Shown here one piece after another: positions 53,507-62,469 of a stretch of DNA of 64,000 bases (position 1 is its first letter; every line of letters begins with the position of its first letter). Made by a program: the position numbers and the translations under genes. This DNA is from Prevotella sp. (GTDB lineage: Bacteria; Bacteroidota; Bacteroidia; Bacteroidales; Bacteroidaceae): NCBI GenBank assembly GCA_017623155.1, contig JAGAPR010000021.1:1-64000 (forward strand), written 5' to 3'. A model generated the notes under the pieces. It did not search any database. It saw only the letters and a list, made by a program, of their open reading frames with translations, and was not told the origin of the DNA.

Positions 53507-55195
53507 ATGATACGGAAAAGAATAATATATTGCATGATGGCGGCGACAACAATGTTCGCTGCCTCATGTACCGACTTCGATGATTATAATGAAGCTTATA
53601 CATCGGGCAGTGCGGAGAGTAGGCAGACTGTTTGGGAGAACATCTCGAACAATGCGGAATTGTCGGATTTTGCGCAGTTGTTGGTAAAGGGCGGATATGA
53701 CAAAGTGCTTCAAGGCTCAAATTTTGTTACGGTGTGGGCTCCGAAGAACGGAACATACGATTTCGATTCTTTGTTGAATAGAGTTGACAGTACCATGCTC
53801 ACAGACCGGTTTATCAAGAATCATATTGCCAACTATAATTATAATGTATCTTCGCCGGAAGATTTCCGAGTTTACACTCAGAGCGAAAAGTCGTTTGTAA
53901 TAAGCGGCAATACTTTTGGCGGGGTACCTATGGTAGAAATGAATATTCCGAGTGTTAACGGTACTTTGCATTTGTTAGACGGTTGCGCTGATTATAATTA
54001 TAATATATACGAATATATTTTCGAATCACCCGGAGCCAAGATGGCCGAGTATTTCAAACATTTCGAATATGATTATTTTGATGCGGATAGAAGCGTGCTC
54101 GGTCCGATTGACGAGTTCGGTCGACAGACATACAGTGACTCTGTGATTGTAACGAGAAACAGACTATCGGAACGTCATTTGTTAGATGCTGATCTCACAG
54201 ACGAAGACAGTCTTTATACGTTTATAATTCCCACAGACAAGGCTTACGAAGATGCTTACAGTAAGATAAAGTCTTATTTTAATTATCCGAGTAAAGGAAA
54301 GATTGATTATTATCAGTTGTCGGAAGGTGCCGACGGCCCGGGTTCCAGCTTGTCTGCAAGTGTTCAATCCGAAATACTTTCCGACTCATTGACAGGTCTT
54401 AATCTTGTATCAAATCTTGTTTACAGTCATAACAATACATACAATGCTTGGCTTCCTGAAATAAACAGGCCCGATGATGTTTGGCAGTCGGATACAATCT
54501 GCACTGTAAAAAATATCAAGTTGAGTAACGGTAAGGAATTTTTTGATTATACAGAGGATGGGAAAGCAATGAGCAACGGATATGTTTATATGGCAGACAG
54601 TCTTCCTGTCAGATCTTGGGATTCATGGTGTCCGGAAATAAACATAAATATTTTCGATCGTAAAACAAGACCGATAAGTACCGGATGTAATGTAAGAACA
54701 GTAAATCATCAGTATAACAGATTTGATCCGGAGATAGGGGATTATATTACTCGGCATCTGTACCTCGATCCTATTTCAGATAATTCTCAACCGGAAATAT
54801 ATTTCAATATAGATGGTGTGAAGTCTGCCACATATAATATATATGTAGTGTTGCTGCCGGAAAATTACAACAAGACAGACAATCCGGTAGAAGAGAAAGT
54901 GACACAGCTCACGGCAGAAGTAAGTTACTATACAGAGAAACAATCTTTGGGCAAGAAAGAATTTGGTCCTGTACTTACGGACTCCGCAAAGTTAGGAAAG
55001 ATAGATACTTTGTGTTTAGGAGAGATGACTTTCCCGTATTCTTACGTTGGAACAAGTGCTGTACCATATTTGAAATTGAAAATAAAGCGCAGCAAGTATA
55101 ATTCCAAGGAAAAGAACTATGCTTATTGGTTGCGTATCGGTGCTGTTATTCTCCGCCCGGTAGAATATGATGAATACTTAAAAAATGAAGACTGA
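53507..55195 (+). CDS. FAS1-domain lipoprotein (third)
   Basis: The 562-residue protein has a lipoprotein signal (FAASC, Cys 21). FAS1-type motifs are LSDFAQLLVKGGYDKVLQGS near 49-68, FVTVWAPKNGTYDFDSLLN near 69, and in a second unit LYTFIIPTDKAYEDAY near 235. The C-terminal half resembles that of the preceding protein (YIEFVPV-like end, here YWLRIGAVILRPVEYDE), so the two are likely paralogs made by duplication. The ATG at 53507 was chosen because it gives a proper lipoprotein signal; a TTG at 53483 adds eight residues that do not fit. It ends two bases before the second susC gene. Confidence 0.75.
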   Translation: MIRKRIIYCMMAATTMFAASCTDFDDYNEAYTSGSAESRQTVWENISNNAELSDFAQLLVKGGYDKVLQGSNFVTVWAPKNGTYDFDSLLNRVDSTMLTDRFIKNHIANYNYNVSSPEDFRVYTQSEKSFVISGNTFGGVPMVEMNIPSVNGTLHLLDGCADYNYNIYEYIFESPGAKMAEYFKHFEYDYFDADRSVLGPIDEFGRQTYSDSVIVTRNRLSERHLLDADLTDEDSLYTFIIPTDKAYEDAYSKIKSYFNYPSKGKIDYYQLSEGADGPGSSLSASVQSEILSDSLTGLNLVSNLVYSHNNTYNAWLPEINRPDDVWQSDTICTVKNIKLSNGKEFFDYTEDGKAMSNGYVYMADSLPVRSWDSWCPEININIFDRKTRPISTGCNVRTVNHQYNRFDPEIGDYITRHLYLDPISDNSQPEIYFNIDGVKSATYNIYVVLLPENYNKTDNPVEEKVTQLTAEVSYYTEKQSLGKKEFGPVLTDSAKLGKIDTLCLGEMTFPYSYVGTSAVPYLKLKIKRSKYNSKEKNYAYWLRIGAVILRPVEYDEYLKNED

Positions 55196-55197
55196 TT

Positions 55198-58100
55198 ATG
55201 AAGAACATTATATATAATATTCAGAAGTCGTTTCAGAGAAACGCTCTCTGCCTTATTGCCGTAGGCCTCGCCTTCCCGGCATTTGCCCAAGACGACCTTA
55301 CTGAGGACGCACAGGAGGAAGTCGTGGCTCGAAAGCGTCCTGAGGTGAAGCAGGAGAAATATCAGCTTACGGCAGTCAAGGGACGCATTCTTGACGAAGT
55401 AACCAAGAAACCGTTGGGTGGTATTCAAGTGAAAGCTCTTGCGAATAGTCGCTATACGGCAATGTCTGACGATGACGGAACATTCACAATAAAGGTTCCG
55501 CATTTTGTCACTTCCTTGTATGTTTACGCGCAGGAGTATTCGGCTCAGCAGGTAAGTATCAATACCGACAGTAAAGCCGAGGTGGTGGTTTATATGCTTA
55601 ACGACAAGTTCCGCCCAATGTATAAAGATGCCACCAACATCACGGCAAGTCGTGAGTTTAATGCCAAAGGCGGTCATGAGTATACTATTGACACGGAGAT
55701 TGAAAACCAGTTGTCGGGTGATTTGCGTTCCATCAAGCATTCGGGAAGCGTAGGTGTAGGCAACAGCATGTTTGTTAGAGGTCTCAACTCTATAAATGCA
55801 AATTCACAGCCGCTCGTCATTGTCGACGGCGTTGAGATGGATATGCAGTTGTCTCGTGAAATGCTCCACAGCGGTAATTTCAACAACATGTTGGCCAATG
55901 TGATGCCTTCCGATATAGAGAAAGTGACGGTGTTGAAGAATGCCACCGCCCTTTACGGTGCCCGTGGTGCCAACGGTGTCATATTGATAGATACCAAGCG
56001 CGGTCACAGTATGGCTACACGTATTGATGCAAACATATCGGTGGGACTTACTCTTGTACCGAAGCTCCAAACGATGATGAATGCTTATCAGTATCGTAAC
56101 TATGTGACGGAAGTCATGGGAACGATGCCCGGATTGGACAAGTACACTCCCTCGTTGAATTTCCTCAACGACGATCCCAACGGATATTTCTATCATACAT
56201 ACCATAATGATTACGACTGGCAGGATGATGTGTATCAGACAGCATTGACGCAGAATTACAGCATCAACGTGCAGGGTGGTGATGATGTCGGTATGTATAA
56301 TCTTTCCGTTGGTTATGTTGACGGAGAGAGCACAGCCAAAGGTAACGATTACAGCAGAATGAATGTGCGTTTCAATACGGATATAGACATTCTTCGTAAT
56401 TTGAGAACGAAGTTTAATATGTCTATCTCACGAACAACGACAAACACACAGAATGACGGTGTGCAGGAAGATTTCAACACAGCGACACCCACTTCACCCA
56501 CATTCCTCGCTGCGATCAAGTCTCCTCTTGTCGCTCCTTATCAGTATAGCAACAATCTCGGACGTTTCACAAATCTGTTGAGCGACCACGATGATTTGTT
56601 TGATGCGTTGGGAAGTGGATATTCTCTCGCCAACCCCATTGCCATATTGGCTAATGCCGAGGGCGTGAACAGAAATTATACCGAGAATATTTATTTTCAA
56701 GTGGCTGTAGCTCCTACGTTGAAATTGGGCAAAGACTGGTCTATAACGGAGTCTTTCAGTTATCTGTTAAATCGTAATTCTCAGCGTTACACACGTCCGA
56801 GTTCGGGCGTTCCCGGATTTGAATTGCATAATATCGGTACTGTTTACAACAAATTCGCCACATTGTTCTCAAACGAGAATAACATCATCAGCGATACACG
56901 TGTAGACTATTCACACATTTTCGGTGCTCATACGCTGAGCGCGTTCGCCGGTTTCAGATACAGCAGATTTTCGTTCAACAGCGATGCCGTAAGTACAGAA
57001 TACACCAGTCGCCAGCCTGATAAGGATCCGCATATATCTGCCGATGCTCAAAACGTTAACGCGTCAAGCGGTGTGGAAGATGTATGGAAGCAGATACAGT
57101 GGTATGGAAATATCGACTATAACTATAAAAATCGTTATTTCCTCACACTCTCGTTGCTTGGAGAGGCAAACAGCCGTTTCGGTTTGGAGTGCGACGGCCT
57201 TGATATGTTCGGTGCCAAATGGGAGATTTATCCCAGTGTACAAGCCGGATGGGTCGCTACAAACGAGAAGTGGTTCCCGAAGAATACGGTTATCGACTAT
57301 TTGCGTATCAATGCCGGTTTCGATGTCAGCGGTAACGATGATATCATGAACAATGCCGCTCGTACAATTTATGCGTCGGTTAAGTTCAATAATTTCCCCG
57401 GCTCACAGCTCGTGAACATAGGTAACGATAAGATAAAGGCTGAGCGTACGAACAAGTTCAATGTAGGTTTCCAAAGCTACTGGTTGCACAACCGTATCGG
57501 CCTGAGTTTCGATTACTACATACATAAGACGACAGATCTTCTTACCCTCAAGTCTTTCTCAGATCCTATTGCCGGTATAAACAAGTATTGGACAAACGGC
57601 GGTGAGTTGAAGAATACCGGTTTTGAGGTGACGTTCTCCGCTAAGCCCGTTGTTTCAAAGAACTGGAATGTAGAGATTGGCGCAAGCGTAGGCCACTATA
57701 AGAACGAGGTGACAAAACTTCCCGAGGGAGATTATACCTCTTCAATATATGGAACGAGCAATATTCTCACATCGGTAGGTAATCCTGTGGCTGTGTTCTA
57801 CGGATACAAGACTGCCGGAGTATTTGCCACAGACGAACAAGCCAAGGCTGCCGGTAAGGCGGAAGACGGCGGATATCTCTATTTCATAGACAACGTAGGA
57901 AGCAAGCAACAGTTCAAGGCCGGTGACGTTCATTTCGTGGATAAGAATGGTGATGGCATTATCGGCGAAGACGACCGCTTCATCATTGGCGATCCCAATC
58001 CCGATATTTATGGAAACATATTTGCCACGGTAAACTGGAAGAATTTTACTTTGAGCATGAACTTCAATTACAGTCTTGGCAACGACGTGTTCAACTACCA

Positions 58101-58488
58101 ACGCATGGTATATAACTCCGGAAGCAATTTCTATAACCAGCAGGTGGCAATGACAAACCATTGGCGCTATGAGGGACAGGTTACAGACATGCCGCGCGTG
58201 GCTTTTGGCGACCCGATGATGAACAATCGTTTCAGCGACCGTTGGATTGAGGACGGAAGTTATCTCCGTCTTAAGACCCTTAACCTCGCATATAAAGTGC
58301 CGGTAAATTGGTCGTGGCTGCAAGGACTTACCGTGTGGGCAGAGGCAGTAAACCTCTTTACTCTTACAAAGTATTTGGGTAGTGATCCGGAATTCAGCAT
58401 CAACAACGGTGTGATGTATCAGGGCATCGATTGCGGAAATCTTGCACAGAGCCGTGCATTTACATTAGGATTGAAGATAAACCTCTAA
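55198..58488 (+). CDS. SusC/RagA-type TonB-dependent transporter (second)
   Basis: The 1096-residue protein has a signal peptide (to about residue 30, ending AFAQ). An acidic stretch (DDLTEDAQEEVVARKRPE) precedes the carboxypeptidase-like domain (VKGRILDEVTKKPLGGIQVK). The plug has MFVRGLNSINANSQPLVIVD near 185 and VTVLKNATALYGARGANGVI near 242. The barrel ends FTLGLKINL. It differs clearly from the first SusC, so the two pairs are not a recent tandem copy. Only two bases separate it from the upstream FAS1 gene, a sign of coupled translation. Confidence 0.95.
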   Translation: MKNIIYNIQKSFQRNALCLIAVGLAFPAFAQDDLTEDAQEEVVARKRPEVKQEKYQLTAVKGRILDEVTKKPLGGIQVKALANSRYTAMSDDDGTFTIKVPHFVTSLYVYAQEYSAQQVSINTDSKAEVVVYMLNDKFRPMYKDATNITASREFNAKGGHEYTIDTEIENQLSGDLRSIKHSGSVGVGNSMFVRGLNSINANSQPLVIVDGVEMDMQLSREMLHSGNFNNMLANVMPSDIEKVTVLKNATALYGARGANGVILIDTKRGHSMATRIDANISVGLTLVPKLQTMMNAYQYRNYVTEVMGTMPGLDKYTPSLNFLNDDPNGYFYHTYHNDYDWQDDVYQTALTQNYSINVQGGDDVGMYNLSVGYVDGESTAKGNDYSRMNVRFNTDIDILRNLRTKFNMSISRTTTNTQNDGVQEDFNTATPTSPTFLAAIKSPLVAPYQYSNNLGRFTNLLSDHDDLFDALGSGYSLANPIAILANAEGVNRNYTENIYFQVAVAPTLKLGKDWSITESFSYLLNRNSQRYTRPSSGVPGFELHNIGTVYNKFATLFSNENNIISDTRVDYSHIFGAHTLSAFAGFRYSRFSFNSDAVSTEYTSRQPDKDPHISADAQNVNASSGVEDVWKQIQWYGNIDYNYKNRYFLTLSLLGEANSRFGLECDGLDMFGAKWEIYPSVQAGWVATNEKWFPKNTVIDYLRINAGFDVSGNDDIMNNAARTIYASVKFNNFPGSQLVNIGNDKIKAERTNKFNVGFQSYWLHNRIGLSFDYYIHKTTDLLTLKSFSDPIAGINKYWTNGGELKNTGFEVTFSAKPVVSKNWNVEIGASVGHYKNEVTKLPEGDYTSSIYGTSNILTSVGNPVAVFYGYKTAGVFATDEQAKAAGKAEDGGYLYFIDNVGSKQQFKAGDVHFVDKNGDGIIGEDDRFIIGDPNPDIYGNIFATVNWKNFTLSMNFNYSLGNDVFNYQRMVYNSGSNFYNQQVAMTNHWRYEGQVTDMPRVAFGDPMMNNRFSDRWIEDGSYLRLKTLNLAYKVPVNWSWLQGLTVWAEAVNLFTLTKYLGSDPEFSINNGVMYQGIDCGNLAQSRAFTLGLKINL

Positions 58489-58504
58489 ACAAAAATAAGG
58501 AATT

Positions 58505-60466
58505 ATGAAAAAGATTATATTGTTTTTTGCCGGTGTGATGGCTTTAACGTTCTCATCATGTGACGATATGCTTGATGTAGATGGCGGCCGTGACGTGGAA
58601 TTACCGGAAATAAACCAAAAGACCGACTCCTTGTTCTATGTGTCAGGCATAATGCAGGCCATGCAACAGGCGGCAGAGGTTTATGTCATTCAGAACGAGA
58701 TGAGGGGTGATATGGTCACAACGACAGAGCACTCCGATGTCAATTTGCAGAATTTGTCCAACTTCTCCGCTTCCACGGAGAACAAGTACGACAGTGCATA
58801 CGTTTATTACAAAGTGATAAACAACTGTAATTACTATCTTGCCCATCGCGACACAACCCTGTATGATGGTTCATACAATGTCACTCTCAGTGAGTATGCT
58901 GCAGTTCTTTCTTATCGTGCGTGGGCTTATCTGCAATTGGCCCGCACCTATGGTAAGGCCAAATTCTTCACTCATCCGCTTACCACTTTGTCGGATATAG
59001 AGAACGACAATTCTCCCGAATTGGGCATCGACGGTATCGTGGCAGGCTTGGAAACTGAGATGAAGAAGTTTGCAAATACCCCCATGCCATACCAAGGCCT
59101 TGTGTTCCAAAACAGAATATGGAGTCGCCTGTGTATTCCGGTGAACGTTGTTTTGGGAGACATGTATCTTGAAGCCGGTCGGTATGCCGATGCAGCCAAT
59201 GCTTACTACGAGTTCTTGTTTAATAATAAGATTGTGGCAAAGCAACTCGCTTGTAACTTTATATTGAGAGACGGCGTGGATAAGCCTGTTGATTTTGATG
59301 AAGATTTCAATATTAATATTTCTTGGTCTCGTTTCAGTAACACAATTTCCACATCATTGGCATCATCCGGAGTTATAACTTATGTTCCTATGGCTGATGA
59401 CAGGTTGCAGGGATATACTACCGAGTTGCCGAGACTGTTCGGATATAATTACTATTATTCCAATTCTCATGACGACAAAGACCTTAACATGGACAGTGTT
59501 TATTTGGAAAAGATACAGATGGTTCCGTCGCAGAGCTACTATAACGTAGTGGACAGTTCCGATTATTATTATCAGACCAACGACCCGACAGATCCTGTAA
59601 TGAAGTCTATTTCCAAAGCAGGCGACATGCGTAAAGAGGCTCGTACGAGAAGACTGCTTTTTAACGGCAGACAATGGGAAGCCCCGACTACATATATAGG
59701 AGGATATGTATATTTGTACCGTACGTCGACCGTTTGGTTGCATCTTGCCGAGGCGTTAAACCGTATGGGACATCCCGATGCCGCTTTTGCCGTACTGAAA
59801 GATGGTATCAGAGACGAGACATTGCGTTACGGCTATATCAGCGACGACACAAAGACATTGCTCACCACTGTTCTGCCGTTCTGCTCGGTGGACGGACAGA
59901 GCGAGCAGTCGCAGATATTCAGCAACGGAACACAAGGCAATTACGGTATCCATTCTTACGGATGTGCCGATAATTATGGTATGACTTCCGAAAAATCACT
60001 TTACACATTCTCCGGCGAGGTAGAAAGAAAGATTGCTGCCATAAAGGAAGAGTTTAAAGATCTCAATCTGTCAATACCTACAACCGGTATAGAGGTAAGA
60101 TACAACGAGCTGAAAGCCAAGTTTGATGCCGGAGAAGGATTGACAGAAGAAGAGTTTGATGAATATACCGAACTTATACAGCGGATGAAAAGAGCCGAAA
60201 ATCGCAATATCGGCGATGTGATAAATGCCGTTGAAGACCTTATCTGCGATGAGTATGCGGCCGAATTGGCTTTCGAAGGCAGCCGCTTTGCCGACCTTGC
60301 CCGTATAGCCCGCAACAAGAACGGAAACGGAACAGGTGCTCATACAGGCTCTCCCGATTATTACGGTGCGAATTTCGGCGGCTTATGGCTTGCCAAGAAG
60401 CTTGCATTCAAGAACCCTGTAAAGGATCTTACCGTGGAAGCAAACTGGTATCTCAGAATGAAGTGA
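58505..60466 (+). CDS. SusD/RagB-type outer-membrane lipoprotein (second)
   Basis: The 653-residue lipoprotein (FSSC, Cys 19) pairs with the SusC just upstream. It shows SusD helical repeats (YAAVLSYRAWAYLQLARTYG near 125-144), a middle part with YLYRTSTVWLHLAEALNRMG near 402-421, and the C-terminal motif YAAELAFEGSRFADLARIAR near 602-621. A predicted coiled segment near 510-580 (KIAAIKEEFKDLNL, TEEEFDEYTELIQRMKR) is unusual for SusD and may add a surface arm. It closes the operon; a strong terminator follows at 60508. Confidence 0.9.
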   Translation: MKKIILFFAGVMALTFSSCDDMLDVDGGRDVELPEINQKTDSLFYVSGIMQAMQQAAEVYVIQNEMRGDMVTTTEHSDVNLQNLSNFSASTENKYDSAYVYYKVINNCNYYLAHRDTTLYDGSYNVTLSEYAAVLSYRAWAYLQLARTYGKAKFFTHPLTTLSDIENDNSPELGIDGIVAGLETEMKKFANTPMPYQGLVFQNRIWSRLCIPVNVVLGDMYLEAGRYADAANAYYEFLFNNKIVAKQLACNFILRDGVDKPVDFDEDFNINISWSRFSNTISTSLASSGVITYVPMADDRLQGYTTELPRLFGYNYYYSNSHDDKDLNMDSVYLEKIQMVPSQSYYNVVDSSDYYYQTNDPTDPVMKSISKAGDMRKEARTRRLLFNGRQWEAPTTYIGGYVYLYRTSTVWLHLAEALNRMGHPDAAFAVLKDGIRDETLRYGYISDDTKTLLTTVLPFCSVDGQSEQSQIFSNGTQGNYGIHSYGCADNYGMTSEKSLYTFSGEVERKIAAIKEEFKDLNLSIPTTGIEVRYNELKAKFDAGEGLTEEEFDEYTELIQRMKRAENRNIGDVINAVEDLICDEYAAELAFEGSRFADLARIARNKNGNGTGAHTGSPDYYGANFGGLWLAKKLAFKNPVKDLTVEANWYLRMK

Positions 60467-60507
60467 TTTCATTTGAAAGTAGAATGTAAATAAAGTATAA
60501 GTGAAAG

Positions 60508-60538
60508 AGTCCGACGTAGTAAATACGTCGGACTTTTT
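60508..60538 (+). terminator. Terminator of the FAS1/SusCD operon
   Basis: AGTCCGACGTA (60508-60518) pairs with TACGTCGGACT (60524-60534), then TTTTTT. Confidence 0.9.
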
Positions 60539-60607
60539 TGTTACCGGCCGGTAAAACCAAGGCGTATGTTTGTCAGTATATTTGATTGTCACATCAAAAA
60601 ATATTCG

Positions 60608-60615
60608 TAACTTTG
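60608..60615 (+). promoter_or_regulatory. -7 promoter box before the decayed gene
   Basis: TAACTTTG matches TAnnTTTG; TTTG at 60581-60584 lies 23 nt upstream. The promoter appears intact although the gene is not. Confidence 0.5.
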
Positions 60616-60666
60616 CATATAAGCATTGGTTACGATTGGAAATCAATATCTAAGATTAAGGAAGTA

Positions 60667-60896
60667 ATGGCTAAGAAACAGCAATCATTTTCTCACGTTC
60701 ATGCGACCGAAACGTTGGAACAGCTCGGTCGGCGGGGCACGTCTGCATCGGAGTTTGTCTATGACCTTTTGCGAATTTTCGCCGGTTGGGGCGATGGCCG
60801 GGTAAGGCGGACAAAGGAAGAACCCGGCATTCGGCCAAGGACGGCAAGACTGTACTTGTGAAGAATCTTGTGGCATATGTGACGCCTTCGGTGTAA
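60667..60896 (+). pseudogene. N-terminal fragment of an unidentified protein (possibly restriction-modification related)
   Basis: A frame from MAKKQQSFSHVHATETLEQL runs for about 65 residues and breaks at about 60830. The sequence continues in another frame as KDGKTVLVKNLVAYVTPSV and then stops. A one-base change would join them. The segment LGRRGTSASEFVYDLLRIFA recalls the N-terminus of large DNA methyltransferase-type proteins from memory, which I could not check. The remainder of the gene is missing. Confidence 0.45.
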
Positions 60897-60916
60897 TCAG
60901 ACAAATGATAGAGTAG

Positions 60917-61423
60917 GCCAAGACACAGGTCGCCGTGACCGTCAACTCGACAATGACGATGATGTATTGGCACATTGGTGACCGCATCAACAGGGGATTG
61001 TTGGGAGGCGAAAGAGCCGCATACGGGAAACAAGTGATAGCCAGTTTTATCAAACCAGTTGACCGAATTGTATGGTAAAGGTTTTGATGCAAAAAAACAT
61101 TCACCGCATGATGAAATTTGCTGCACTATATCCGGATAAACAAATTGTCGCACCAGTGGTGCGACGATTGTCATGGTCTCACATTCTGTTAATTATCCCC
61201 ATCGGCAACGAACTTCAACGGACTTTCTATCTCACTATGGAAGCCGACCAACATTGGTCAAAACGCACGCTCAAAGCCAAGATAGACGGGATGTTGTACG
61301 AGCGCACAGCCATTGCCAAGCAATCGGAGACAGTCATAAAATCATGACCTTGACGAGCTGCGCAACGAACAAAAACCGCAGCAAGCTATCGAACGTGCAC
61401 AAAATCACTTAATCAACAAATAA
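60917..61423 (+). pseudogene. Decayed DUF1016 (YhcG-type, PDDEXK nuclease family) gene
   Basis: Pieces in three frames line up with the N-terminal DUF1016 domain. AKTQVAVTVNSTMTMMYWHI and GERAAYGKQVIAS come first (60917-61040). HRMMKFAALYPDKQIVAPVV and LSWSHILLIIPIGNELQRTF follow (61102-61220), then HWSKRTLKAKIDGMLYERTA, QSETVIK and LDELRNEQ. In-frame stops and frameshifts occur at about 60914, 61040-61100, 61195-61220 and 61345. The C-terminal nuclease domain is lacking. The intact family is linked with restriction systems. From 61424 to 61603 only a short unassigned remnant (MCPEYEALFQPSVNY) is seen. Confidence 0.7.
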
Positions 61424-61603
61424 AATGACTAATCTCGTAGAAGTGCAATATGCCCAAGCTATTTCCGTGGCGACGCAATACCGGTCATGTGCCCTGAATA
61501 CGAAGCATTATTTCAACCCTCCGTTAACTATAATTATTATCAGCAACTCAACGGATATCGTTGGATGAAAAGTCTTGGTATCGGGTATGGCTGATAATTT
61601 TTT

Positions 61604-61694
61604 GGAAATGTTATGCGGCCGAAATAACATCGTTACTACGGCCAAATCACAATGTTACAAGAGCCAAGTAACGTTGTAACTTCGGCCGCGTAAT
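61604..61694. repeat. Composite palindromic repeat, copy 2
   Basis: Same ends and unit pattern as the repeat at 9624-9714. The middle part (about 61641-61664) matches copy 1 better in the reverse orientation (AAATCAC...TGTTAC against GTAACGATGTGATTT). Confidence 0.7.
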
Positions 61695-61782
61695 ATTTCG
61701 AGCCATTATCGAAGTGGCAATAGTTTTTATCGAGCGGACAATAAATCTGATAGCTACTATTATTGTTTATCGGGTAAATAAA

Positions 61783-61826
61783 AAATGCCGGGAGTGCAAT
61801 ACATGCAATTCCCGGCATTTTTTTTC
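61783..61826. terminator. Terminator of the ferritin gene
   Basis: AAATGCCGGGA (61783-61793) pairs with TCCCGGCATTT (61810-61820), with A and T runs at both sides, so it works on both strands. Confidence 0.85.
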
Positions 61827-61860
61827 GTCACTTACTGTTTACAGTCGGTGCGTGTTGTTT

Positions 61861-62343
61861 TTATTTTCTTCCGCCATACTGTTGGTCGAGGTTGAAGATG
61901 GCCGAGTCGCCCATTTTGCGGATGCGGTCGACGATGCCCGAAGCCGTAGCTTCTTCTTCTACTTGCTCGCGAACGAATGTCCACAGGAAGTCTTGTGTGG
62001 CTTTGTCTTTTTCCTCGATGGCGATGTCTACCAGTTCGTCTATCCAGCGAGAAACCTTGCACTCGTGCTCGTAAACGCTTTCAAATACGTTTAGCGGGGT
62101 GTTCCATTCTCCGGGAACATTGTCTATCTGTCCCACTTTTGCCGTACCGCCGCGCTTGATGATGTAGTCTGCCATGGTGTAGGCATGCTCCATTTCCTCC
62201 TGCGACTGTTTCTTCATCCATGTGGAGAAACCTGTGAAACCTTCCTTGTCAAGGTAGAAAGCCATTGAGAGGTAGAGGTTTGCCGACCATATCTCTCTCG
62301 TAATTTGCGCGTTGATAGCGTCTTGTAATCTTTGTGAAATCAT
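61861..62343 (-). CDS. ftnA: Ferritin
   Basis: The 160-residue four-helix-bundle protein oxidises and stores iron as a 24-mer shell. Ferroxidase-site residues are in place: Glu 17 in TREIWSANLYLSMAFYLD, the pair in SQEEMEHAYTMADYI near 48-62 (Glu 50 or 51 and His 53), Glu 94 in ESVYEHECKVSRWIDELVD, and Gln/Glu in FVREQVEEEATASGIVDRI near 124-142. It starts with MISQRLQDAIN, as in other Bacteroidota ferritins. A GAAATTTG box, like that before dnaA, lies about 50 nt upstream on the minus strand and is a possible promoter. Confidence 0.96.
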   Translation of the reverse strand: MISQRLQDAINAQITREIWSANLYLSMAFYLDKEGFTGFSTWMKKQSQEEMEHAYTMADYIIKRGGTAKVGQIDNVPGEWNTPLNVFESVYEHECKVSRWIDELVDIAIEEKDKATQDFLWTFVREQVEEEATASGIVDRIRKMGDSAIFNLDQQYGGRK

Positions 62344-62469
62344 ATTTTTTAAATTTTTAAAAGTTAATACTCATTTGACGACTTAAATACAAATTTCGTA
62401 CCGAAAGGCGATTGTTGTCAACATGTCATGCCGTAATTAACCATCTTTTAGTAATATTACCCGTAGTTA

